This document shows, piece after piece, positions 1-6,384 of a stretch of DNA of 17,110 nt. Position numbers and translations under genes: made by a program. The first letter of the stretch is position 1. The number at the start of each line of letters is the position of its first letter. A model generated the notes under the pieces. It was not told the DNA's origin. It did no database searches and was given only the letters and a program-made list of their open reading frames with translations. Where the stretch lies: contig CAKOOR010000015.1 in the NCBI GenBank assembly GCA_934098505.1, positions 1 through 17,110 of the forward strand, read 5' to 3'. This DNA is from an uncultured Bacilli bacterium (GTDB lineage Bacteria; Bacillota_I; Bacilli_A; RF39; UBA660).

Positions 1-44
1 AATTTGTGTGGAAGTACAAATTCAGTGCTGGCTAGACACAAATT
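1..44 (+). other. Hairpin, possible 3' end of an RNA or gene lying left of the window
   Basis: Positions 1-9 (AATTTGTGT) are the exact reverse complement of 36-44 (ACACAAATT), with a weaker inner GTAC/GTGC pairing. A short T stretch follows. This could be the closing stem of a non-coding RNA or a terminator for something to the left. A second A-rich/T-rich pair (about 69-76 with 102-109, ending in a T run) lies just downstream and could also stop plus-strand transcription. No RNA family could be assigned. Confidence 0.3.
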
Positions 45-124
45 TTAATCCCAAATTTAAAAATATATAAAAAGAGGATGAAATTATTTTGATATTTTTT
101 TCTCTTTTTTTATAGTATTTATAT

Positions 125-160
125 AAAATAAAAACTCACGAACAATTAAGTCCGTAAGTT
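125..160 (-). terminator. Intrinsic terminator of tRNA-Gly
   Basis: On the minus strand an 11-bp stem (AACTTACGGAC with GTTCGTGAGTT, allowing two G-U pairs) encloses a 6-nt loop. It is followed by a T-rich tail (TTTATTTT). It begins 9 bases after the tRNA CCA end, as expected for a single-gene tRNA transcript. Confidence 0.8.
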
Positions 161-169
161 GATTTCAAA

Positions 170-243
170 TGGAGCAGGTAGCGGGAATCGAACCCGCCTC
201 CTAAGCTTGGGAAGCTCATATTCTACCGATAAACTATACCTGC
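170..243 (-). tRNA. tRNA-Gly, anticodon CCC
   Basis: A 74-nt cloverleaf on the minus strand. The acceptor stem GCAGGTA pairs with TACCTGC, and the discriminator T is followed by an encoded CCA (170-172). The D arm contains GGT. The T arm is GCGGG-TTCGAAT-CCCGC. The anticodon stem TGAGC/GCTTA contains one G-U pair and closes the 7-nt loop TTCCCAA, so the anticodon is CCC, reading GGG codons. It decodes glycine in translation. It is a single gene with its own promoter (270-298) and terminator (125-160). A CCC isoacceptor is a secondary glycine tRNA; a TCC or GCC species must exist elsewhere in this AT-rich genome. Confidence 0.95.
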
Positions 244-269
244 ATATAAATAACTTTTAATACAAGTAA

Positions 270-298
270 ATCTTATCACAATTTTATTATTTGTACAA
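270..298 (-). promoter_or_regulatory. Promoter of tRNA-Gly
   Basis: Minus strand: -35 TTGTAC (293-298), a 17-bp spacer, and -10 TAAGAT (270-275) preceded by TGA, which makes an extended -10. The predicted start is near 263, about 20 nt upstream of the mature tRNA. Confidence 0.75.
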
Positions 299-445
299 TC
301 TAATTTATACTTTTATGAAAATTTTATTTCAAGCAGAAATAGCTTTTCAAAACAAACAATAACATTTATTATGCATAAAACTAACATTTTTTACTTTTTT
401 GAACATAAAATATACTAAATACCAGCAAATAACATTTAACACTAA

Positions 446-474
446 TTGACAATTAATAATTAATAGTGTAAAAT
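446..474 (+). promoter_or_regulatory. Promoter of tRNA-Cys
   Basis: TTGACA (446-451), 17-bp spacer, TAAAAT (469-474). This is close to the sigma-A consensus. The predicted start is about 481, roughly 40 nt before the mature tRNA. Confidence 0.85.
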
Positions 475-482
475 TTAATACG

Positions 483-498
483 TGTGAAAGGTTTCACA
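483..498. promoter_or_regulatory. Operator-like palindrome at the tRNA-Cys transcription start
   Basis: TGTGAAA-GG-TTTCACA is a perfect 7-bp inverted repeat with a 2-bp centre. It begins about 2 bp after the predicted start of the tRNA-Cys transcript. It could be a repressor operator in DNA. A 2-nt loop is too tight for an ideal RNA hairpin, which slightly favours DNA binding. Confidence 0.45.
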
Positions 499-520
499 TA
501 TTAATATTTCTTTAAAAAAT

Positions 521-594
521 GGGACTTTAGCCAAGTGGTAAGGCACGGGACTGCAACTCCCCCATCACCAGTTCAAATCTGGTAGGTCCCTCCA
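521..594 (+). tRNA. tRNA-Cys, anticodon GCA
   Basis: A 74-nt cloverleaf with acceptor GGGACTT pairing with AGGTCCC (one U-G), an encoded CCA at 592-594, and D arm GCC...GGC. The anticodon loop CTGCAAC gives GCA, and the T arm is ACCAG-TTCAAAT-CTGGT. The outermost pair of the anticodon stem (27-43) appears to be C-C, leaving four pairs; the rest is orthodox. It decodes cysteine codons UGC and UGU. The gene stands alone between its promoter (446-474) and a bidirectional terminator (603-631). Confidence 0.95.
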
Positions 595-602
595 AATTAG
601 TT

Positions 603-631
603 AAAAAAAGAAGCACAATGCTTCTTTTTTT
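603..631. terminator. Bidirectional intrinsic terminator between tRNA-Cys and the converging gene
   Basis: The stem GAAGC-ACAAT-GCTTC is extended by A7 on the left and T7 on the right, so both strands end a hairpin with a U tract. It serves tRNA-Cys on the plus strand and the protein gene ending at 660 on the minus strand. Confidence 0.9.
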
Positions 632-659
632 GTTGCCTCAAATACTCACTTTTAAACAT

Positions 660-1571
660 CTAATCCCATAAATGATTAAAAAATTCTAAATAATCTTTTA
701 TAAGCTCATATCCGTCACTTGGACATTTCTTCTTATCATCGCATTTTATTTCATTAGTATCAGTATAGTATTTAAAATGATAATTATCATCATAATATGA
801 AAAACTTTTCCCAAATACAGATGAAGTAACACCATAACCATGTTCTTTATTTACATAATAAAGTTTCAAACCATCAGCTCGAACCGTAAGTGTATCACCA
901 TTATCAAAAGTACGTTCTAAATAGCAACAGCCATTCCAAGTAAACCCCTTATCTTCCAACGCTAAAGCTTTCTTAGCACTCTCATCATAATAAGTTGTAT
1001 TCTTTGGACTATCATCATTGGAAATGCTATCTAAGTCCTTAGGAATATCTTTTTTATCTAATAATCTTACTTTTTCTAACTGTAAATCTTCTGTTTCTCT
1101 TTTATTATTTAGTATATAAGTTATCTTTAAAGAAAAATTACTATCAGAATAATCTAACTTCTTAAATAATTCATTATAACCAACATACTCTTTATTCATT
1201 CCTGTAAAAAATGAACTTTGTTTTTTAATAACATCATCATCAATTCTAAACTCAACATCTACAATATCATTAGTAGTTAATTTATCATTTTTTATCTTAA
1301 CATTACCATTAACCAAAATATTTTGAATATCAGAATTAATAAATAAACCATCAGCATAATAAAAATTATTACTTTCTCCTGTTAATTCATAAATTTTAAC
1401 ATCATCAGCATAACTACTTCTTAAACTTTTAAATTTCTGCCAAAGAAAAATACTTAAAACTCCTACTAATAAAATAACTATAATAATCAAGCCAATTATA
1501 ATATATTTATTTAAACTTTTCTTTTCGTTATTATGTTCATTATTTTCTTTAGCTTTTATCTTTTTTACCAT
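660..1571 (-). CDS. Membrane-anchored protein of unknown function
   Basis: A 303-residue protein with a basic, Lys/Asn-rich cytoplasmic N-terminus and one strong hydrophobic segment (about residues 20-45, IIIGLIIIVILLVGVL). About 255 hydrophilic residues follow, probably outside the cell. The distal part contains a CC pair and two further cysteines, which could form disulphides. I do not recognise a family. The longest frame would start at 1655, but no ribosome site precedes that ATG. A promoter (TTGGCT-17-TATGAT with extended TG) lies inside that extension, and AGAGAGG precedes the ATG at 1571, so 1571 is preferred. It is a single gene ending at the bidirectional terminator 603-631. Confidence 0.75.
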   Translation of the reverse strand: MVKKIKAKENNEHNNEKKSLNKYIIIGLIIIVILLVGVLSIFLWQKFKSLRSSYADDVKIYELTGESNNFYYADGLFINSDIQNILVNGNVKIKNDKLTTNDIVDVEFRIDDDVIKKQSSFFTGMNKEYVGYNELFKKLDYSDSNFSLKITYILNNKRETEDLQLEKVRLLDKKDIPKDLDSISNDDSPKNTTYYDESAKKALALEDKGFTWNGCCYLERTFDNGDTLTVRADGLKLYYVNKEHGYGVTSSVFGKSFSYYDDNYHFKYYTDTNEIKCDDKKKCPSDGYELIKDYLEFFNHLWD

Positions 1572-1596
1572 AATATAGTTTTTCCTCTCTAAGGAA

Positions 1597-1625
1597 ATCA
1601 TATCATGACTACTATAAAAAGCCAA
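1597..1625 (-). promoter_or_regulatory. Promoter for the membrane-anchored protein ending at 660
   Basis: Minus strand: TTGGCT (1620-1625), 17-bp spacer, TATGAT (1597-1602) preceded by TGA (extended -10). The predicted start near 1590 is just at the AGAGAGG ribosome site (1584-1590) for the ATG at 1571. This decides the start codon. Confidence 0.65.
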
Positions 1626-1691
1626 GTTATTTTCAAATTTAACCTTTTTAGTCATTAATAATATTTTATTACTTAACTTTAAAAATATAAT

Positions 1692-1735
1692 AAAAAAAGA
1701 AGAAAACAGACTTCCAACCTCTAATTTCTTCTTTT
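1692..1735 (-). terminator. Terminator of the four-gene hydrolase operon
   Basis: Minus strand: AAAAGAAGAAA (1725-1735) pairs perfectly with TTTCTTCTTTT (1695-1705) around a 19-nt loop. The T run continues to 1692. It follows the stop at 1742 directly. Confidence 0.75.
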
Positions 1736-1741
1736 ATTTTT

Positions 1742-2035
1742 TTATCTTCGACTATTTCTAATATTTTCTTCAATATCCAAATTGTCCTTAATAACTTTAG
1801 TACGGGCTTCTAACCCACTTAAAACACCTTTTAACTTCTTTACTTGAGTATTAATATCATCGATATCTTGCAATCTTTTCGTTTCCAAATACGATGCCGT
1901 ATTACCGTATAAAGTCAAATTATCATTACTTTGTTTTTTTAATACCTTAACTTTGGTTTCTAAATTTCTTAACTCAGCCTTTAACCTACTAATCTCTTTA
2001 TTTAAATCTTCTAAATCACATCTAGTAAATCCCAT
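1742..2035 (-). CDS. Small coiled-coil protein
   Basis: A 97-residue, highly charged protein without a signal peptide or membrane segment. Residues about 8-37 (DLNKEISRLKAELRNLE...) and 52-90 have clear heptad spacing of Leu/Ile/Val, so a long coiled coil or helical hairpin is likely. Between them lies a short break containing YGNTASYL. The general look (small, helical, two coiled segments) recalls the YwqH/WXG100-like helper proteins of Gram-positive secretion loci, but there is no WXG motif and no secretion gene nearby, so no function is assigned. It starts 3 bp after the stop of the upstream gene, probably by translational coupling, and is the last gene of the operon. Confidence 0.75.
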   Translation of the reverse strand: MGFTRCDLEDLNKEISRLKAELRNLETKVKVLKKQSNDNLTLYGNTASYLETKRLQDIDDINTQVKKLKGVLSGLEARTKVIKDNLDIEENIRNSRR

Positions 2036-2038
2036 ACC

Positions 2039-2953
2039 TTAAGCTTCCTTTTTATTTTTAATAATCAAAACAACTACTATAACAACCAATACTGCCCCTA
2101 ACCAATACCAATAATTATCTTTCTTTTCTAAATCTTCTTTCTTAACATTTACAACATTACTACCTAAAGGATACCCACTAATATAAGATTTAAAATAATA
2201 ATTACTAATATCATCAATATCAACAAGAATTTTATTGCTTTTACTATCCTTACTACAATCAATACTATTAAACTTCTCATATAAAATAGTATCTTCTTTA
2301 GCATAATATAAATCACAAGTAGCATTTTCTAAATTACTAGTAACTTCTAAAGTAACTTGCTTGTTATTAACTTTTACCAATTTAACATTGGGTTTATCTA
2401 ATAAAACATCTTCACTTTTTATTTTATAATCTAAACTTATTTGAAAATTACTCATTAAATTACCAGTTTTTTCATCACCATTTAAATCAATTATATTATA
2501 TTCTTTATACTTAACTTGAATTAATTTATCTTCTAAATTACTATTTTTCAAATAATCAGTAGTAATACTTTGAATTTCATCTTCATTATTTCCATTTAAT
2601 TTAGCTATAATATCAATTAATTCTAAAGTCCATAAATCGCCATTATCTAACACATCATAACGATTATCAATGCTACCCTTAAAACCATTAGATAAAATAT
2701 TATTCCTTAATTCATATTTAATACTTTTAGTAACCTTTTTATCATCTCTAACGCTAGGATATTTAATAGTTATACTTTTACTATCACTACTTATTTTAGT
2801 ATCCCCCATAGTTTCATACATATAATAAGTACTACCATTTTCTAATTCTTTAACTATATCTGTAAGTTCTAAAGCATTTACATGCTCAAAATTAACAATA
2901 CTTAATAATATTCCTATTAAAATAATTTTTATTTTACAATTTAATTTCATCAT
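2039..2953 (-). CDS. Secreted, C-terminally membrane-anchored protein of unknown function
   Basis: About 304 residues. An N-terminal signal peptide (basic start, IKIILIGILLSIV core) probably ends near the VNA/LELT junction. A long extracytoplasmic region follows, then a C-terminal hydrophobic segment (WYWLGAVLVVIVVVLII) with a basic KNKKEA tail, which together make a type I membrane protein. There is no LPXTG motif. A pair of cysteines (NATCDLYY and SIDCSK) lies late in the outer domain. AAAGGAAG lies 8 nt before the ATG at 2953; an upstream ATG at 2983 has no better site and would overlap the HAD gene by 50 bp. Even from 2953 it overlaps that gene by 20 bp, suggesting coupled translation. 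Family not recognised. Confidence 0.75.
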   Translation of the reverse strand: MMKLNCKIKIILIGILLSIVNFEHVNALELTDIVKELENGSTYYMYETMGDTKISSDSKSITIKYPSVRDDKKVTKSIKYELRNNILSNGFKGSIDNRYDVLDNGDLWTLELIDIIAKLNGNNEDEIQSITTDYLKNSNLEDKLIQVKYKEYNIIDLNGDEKTGNLMSNFQISLDYKIKSEDVLLDKPNVKLVKVNNKQVTLEVTSNLENATCDLYYAKEDTILYEKFNSIDCSKDSKSNKILVDIDDISNYYFKSYISGYPLGSNVVNVKKEDLEKKDNYWYWLGAVLVVIVVVLIIKNKKEA

Positions 2954-3596
2954 GCTTATAACTTCCTTTACCATTTTCTTCATCTAAATTTATTTGCAAT
3001 ATTTGAGGTTGTAACAAAATATTACAAAGGTTTTGCCAACCAGTATGATAATCATGGCCAGCTCTAATTATTCCTTTTTCTTTTAATTCTTCAGCCCTGA
3101 CTTTTTTATTGTGATAAGAAGGAAACAATATTCTAACTGGTATCTTAGGATTTAGATTACTAACCAGATCATCAACTTGAATATCAGCCACACACATATT
3201 CTTAGCGCCCGTGAAAATATAGTTTTTAGCAGGTATTATGTTTTCTGGTATCAAATGGTGCAGATAATCAAACTTATTTTTAAATATTCTTCCTGAATCA
3301 TCTAAGTCAAAAGGATTACGACAATCACTACAAATATAAATATCATAATACTTACTCAAAGCCGTTATCCCTTCTAAAGCCCCTGGTAAGGTCTTGCGAT
3401 TTGCATACTGGTTTTTCGTTCTAATAAATTGGTAATACTCTCTCTTTTTATCCTCCGGTATAACAGCCTCATCAATATAGTAATCTTCAAAATCATCTAT
3501 CGTATAATTAGTATGTAAAAACTCGTTAACTAACTCCAAATAACCCGAAAAGCAAATAACTTCATCAACATCTAATAAAATTGTTTTCTTCTTCAT
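2934..3596 (-). CDS. HAD-superfamily 5'-nucleotidase-like phosphatase (NT5C type)
   Basis: A 220-residue soluble protein. The N-terminal ILLDVDEVI is HAD motif I: D9 is the expected nucleophile and D11 the general acid. Residues 86-91 (IYICSD) match motif II with S90. Lys132 and the VADIQVDD segment (about 136-143) fit motifs III and IV, with acidic residues for Mg binding. Members of this branch, typified by 5'(3')-deoxyribonucleotidases and the YqfW/YorS-like proteins, remove phosphate from nucleoside monophosphates. The substrate here is not visible. AGGGGAG 4 nt before the ATG supports the start. It sits 9 bp after the alpha/beta hydrolase gene and overlaps the next gene. The last 20 or so residues (rich in charged and polar residues) go beyond the usual domain. 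Confidence 0.85.
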   Translation of the reverse strand: MKKKTILLDVDEVICFSGYLELVNEFLHTNYTIDDFEDYYIDEAVIPEDKKREYYQFIRTKNQYANRKTLPGALEGITALSKYYDIYICSDCRNPFDLDDSGRIFKNKFDYLHHLIPENIIPAKNYIFTGAKNMCVADIQVDDLVSNLNPKIPVRILFPSYHNKKVRAEELKEKGIIRAGHDYHTGWQNLCNILLQPQILQINLDEENGKGSYKHDEIKL

Positions 3597-3605
3597 AATT
3601 CTCCC

Positions 3606-4508
3606 CTAACTATTTATAAAACTTATTATATCATCAATAATTAAATCTTTCTCTTTTTCTTGTAATAATTCATGACGTAAATCATCATATAACTTAGTAG
3701 TTATCTTTTTATATCCAATTTGTTTTAAAAACAACTCTAAGTTTTTAAACTTTTTTATACTTCCAATAACCGGATCTTTAGAACCCGCTATTAAAAATAT
3801 TGGTAAATTAGTATTTTTAACAAGATACATATTCTTTTGAAAAACCAACTTTTGTAATTTATAAAGAATTAAAAAACCATTATTAGTAAAAGTAAAACCG
3901 CATAAATTATCATTATTATACTCTAAAACATTCTCTTTATTTTTACTTAACCATTCATTTTCTATTTCATAACCTTTATTAAAGCTACTAAATGTTAATT
4001 TATTTAAAAAGTTATTTATCTTTTTGCTATCTTGAAAAGTATTACTAATCTTAGCTAGTATCAAACCTATATCTACTAACTTTTGTTTTGTTGGTGGTCC
4101 ACATAAAATAACTTTAGAAGGAATATCATCATACTTTTGCAAAAAACTTCTTACTACTAAAGTCCCCATACTATGTGCAAAGATAACACTATTTTTAAGT
4201 TTATATCTTTCTTGAAAATAATTTATTATCGTATATAAATCTTCTCTTAAGGCCATACAGTCATCAGTATAAAAATAACCTAAGTCATTCTTATCTTTAA
4301 TACTTTTTCCATGACCTCTCTCATCATAAACTACGGCTATATAATTATTTTCTTTTATCTTATCTAGAAAATAGCTATACCTTTCCTTATGTTCACTCAT
4401 CCCATGAACTATAAAAACTATTCCCTTTATATTGTCTTTAGGAACTACATAATTAACACTTAACTCTAAATCATCATAATTAGATTTTATCAGTACCTTA
4501 TTTATCAT
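3606..4508 (-). CDS. Alpha/beta hydrolase, monoacylglycerol lipase/lysophospholipase-like
   Basis: A 300-residue cytoplasmic hydrolase of the serine aminopeptidase S33/Hydrolase_4 group (PldB-like). Visible landmarks are the oxyanion loop HGMSEH (about residues 35-40), YDERGHGKS, the nucleophile elbow AHSMG with Ser113, the acid in SKDPV (Asp245) and the base in RHELL (His279). Family members hydrolyse monoacylglycerols or lysophospholipids, so a role in membrane lipid turnover is plausible but not shown. The frame extends to 4571, but a clean promoter (TTGTTT-17-TATAAT) lies in that extension, with its start near 4523. The ATG at 4508 preceded by AAAGTGGG is therefore used. It is the first gene of the operon with the HAD nucleotidase, the secreted protein and the coiled-coil protein. 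Confidence 0.9.
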   Translation of the reverse strand: MINKVLIKSNYDDLELSVNYVVPKDNIKGIVFIVHGMSEHKERYSYFLDKIKENNYIAVVYDERGHGKSIKDKNDLGYFYTDDCMALREDLYTIINYFQERYKLKNSVIFAHSMGTLVVRSFLQKYDDIPSKVILCGPPTKQKLVDIGLILAKISNTFQDSKKINNFLNKLTFSSFNKGYEIENEWLSKNKENVLEYNNDNLCGFTFTNNGFLILYKLQKLVFQKNMYLVKNTNLPIFLIAGSKDPVIGSIKKFKNLELFLKQIGYKKITTKLYDDLRHELLQEKEKDLIIDDIISFINS

Positions 4509-4529
4509 CAAAACCCACTTTCTAACTTC

Positions 4530-4558
4530 ATTATATAGAAATTTAATCTTTAAAACAA
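4530..4558 (-). promoter_or_regulatory. Promoter of the hydrolase operon
   Basis: Minus strand: TTGTTT (4553-4558), 17-bp spacer, TATAAT (4530-4535). Predicted start near 4523, 15 nt before the ATG at 4508. Confidence 0.75.
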
Positions 4559-4673
4559 CTATAATAATCAATCAGCCTAGATAAAATCTATTATTTTTAG
4601 AAAACATTATTTATATATAACTTATTTTAGAAGACTTAACCTGTCACACAAACGACAAATATAATCTTTAATT

Positions 4674-4703
4674 CAAAAAGAATACCTCATCAAAAAGTAT
4701 TCT
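4674..4703 (-). terminator. Terminator of the polytopic membrane protein gene
   Basis: Minus strand: AGAATAC (4697-4703) pairs with GTATTCT (4679-4685) across an 11-nt loop, followed by a short T run (4674-4678). It lies 23 bp past the stop at 4726. Confidence 0.75.
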
Positions 4704-4725
4704 CTATATTTAAAAACCAATAAAC

Positions 4726-6321
4726 TTATAGTAACGATATAACATATCTTTGATTACGAATAGTTATAACCATCTTAATACTAGAAGCATACTTCATATT
4801 ATAATCAACTTCTAATACTTTTTTACTACTCATATCATTACTAGCAGATCTATCAGTTACACTACTAGTATATGTTTTATCATTATAAACATATTCAAAA
4901 GTAACAAAATTATTATAAAAATCATTTTGACCATACATACTATAATTTGTAGAAGTATCAAAATTAACATCACTATTTAAAACTATTAAAGTCTTTTTAG
5001 AATTACTATTATTAGAAATAGAATTTTTCTTAGCCACACAGTTATTATCACCTTGACAATAATTATATTCATAAGTATAAATATCATTTACAAAATAATC
5101 ATCAACATAAACCGTAGAATTCTTTAAAGTTGACCTATTTAGATTAATACTATCTCCTAAAGAATAATTACCATTATTTATTATATTATCATTCTCTTTC
5201 GGTGATATTTTTAAAGTCTTATAAGTTGGCGTTCCTACTCCATTTACATATTTTACACTATCTAATATCTTAATCTTATAGCTTCTACTTATTTCTTTAT
5301 CTAAAATACTATAACACAAAATATATTTATGAGTCTTACCTACTTCAATTTTATCTTTATAATATGGTTCTCCTAAATCTTTAAAATAAGTAGATTTATC
5401 TAAGATTGGATATATATAAGTATTACCTATCTGTAACCAGAAATTATCAGTATCTAAGGCTTGAGGTGTTTTGCTTTTATTTGTTACAGCTAATACTAAT
5501 ACTAAATAATGATATTTTTCACTTAAATTATTGCCACCATAATCTAATTTAGTAAGATAAGAATTTTCTACTTTAATGGCAAAATTACTATAATTAAATG
5601 CTTTATCAACTCTTACATTGTTACTTAATTTTATGAGTCCACCAATGATAAATCCTAAAAGAACTACACCAATAATACCCCCAATTGCTCCAAATACCAA
5701 TTTATTTTCCACTATATAATACTTTAATTCTCTTAATTTCTTAAAGAAAGCTCTTTTAATTTTATAATCTTCTAACTGAACTCCTATTTCAATTTCAGCA
5801 TCATCTTCTTTAGCAATATCTATATCATCACGTAAGTTAGTAAACTCAAAAGTACTTAAATCAAAGCCTATAAAGTTTAAAAAATAAAATATTAAAAATA
5901 AAAAATTAGGATAAAAAGTAAATTTAGAAGTATCTCGGTACAATAAAGCTGTCTGTGATTCAATCGTATTAAATTCAAAATTATCTAATACACCCTTATA
6001 AACAAAAGTAAATACTAATAAAACACTAAAAAAAGCAGTAGATATTAAATATAATTTAGTATCTTTATCTTTACTTTTAAAAAGTATAAAAATAATTATA
6101 TTTATTAGTATTATCGCAATTAAAGCTATAGGTAAAAGAGTACCAATATAATGAACTGCTATATCATTTTCTAAAGTTGTATAATTATTACTAACAAAGT
6201 TACTAAAAAACTGCATTATATTAAACAACTTAAAAGTAACAAAGCCAATTAAAAGTATTAATATAGCATTAATTATCTTAAAATGTTCAATTAAAAACTT
6301 AAAGGGTTTTCTAATTATCAT
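4726..6321 (-). CDS. Polytopic membrane protein with a C-terminal extracytoplasmic domain
   Basis: 531 residues. Four hydrophobic segments fill the N-terminal third (about 17-37, 58-83, 91-110 and 137-152). An acidic cytoplasmic stretch follows (DDIDIAKEDDAEIEI), then a fifth strong segment (about 207-232, Gly-rich VFGAIGGIIGVVLLGFIIGG). The remaining 300 residues are hydrophilic and probably outside. Their start (KYHYLVLVLAVTNKSKTPQAL...FWLQIGNTYIYP) looks like the beta-sandwich opening of DUF4352-like extracellular domains, which is an inference from pattern only. Cysteines in YNYCQGDNNCVAKK could form a disulphide. AGGTGAG lies 4 nt before the ATG. It is preceded by its own weak promoter (-10 TATACT) and followed by a terminator. 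Function unknown. Confidence 0.8.
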   Translation of the reverse strand: MIIRKPFKFLIEHFKIINAILILLIGFVTFKLFNIMQFFSNFVSNNYTTLENDIAVHYIGTLLPIALIAIILINIIIFILFKSKDKDTKLYLISTAFFSVLLVFTFVYKGVLDNFEFNTIESQTALLYRDTSKFTFYPNFLFLIFYFLNFIGFDLSTFEFTNLRDDIDIAKEDDAEIEIGVQLEDYKIKRAFFKKLRELKYYIVENKLVFGAIGGIIGVVLLGFIIGGLIKLSNNVRVDKAFNYSNFAIKVENSYLTKLDYGGNNLSEKYHYLVLVLAVTNKSKTPQALDTDNFWLQIGNTYIYPILDKSTYFKDLGEPYYKDKIEVGKTHKYILCYSILDKEISRSYKIKILDSVKYVNGVGTPTYKTLKISPKENDNIINNGNYSLGDSINLNRSTLKNSTVYVDDYFVNDIYTYEYNYCQGDNNCVAKKNSISNNSNSKKTLIVLNSDVNFDTSTNYSMYGQNDFYNNFVTFEYVYNDKTYTSSVTDRSASNDMSSKKVLEVDYNMKYASSIKMVITIRNQRYVISLL

Positions 6322-6342
6322 AATCTCACCTATTCTAACTTT

Positions 6343-6348
6343 AGTATA
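6343..6348 (-). promoter_or_regulatory. Possible -10 element for the polytopic membrane protein
   Basis: Minus-strand TATACT, 21 bp upstream of the ATG at 6321. No good -35 is visible at the right distance. Upstream is a 7-bp hairpin (AAGATTT/AAATCTT, about 6354-6381) without a T run, so read-through from the larger gene is also possible. Confidence 0.4.
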
Positions 6349-6384
6349 GCATTTTAAGATTTAAAATAAAAGAAAAATCTTATA

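Noticed and set aside
1..44. 3' end of RNase P RNA or another housekeeping RNA
   Set aside because: GGCT and a closing stem are present, but the universally conserved RNase P 3' segment (GGCTTA context) is not matched, and the rest is outside the window.
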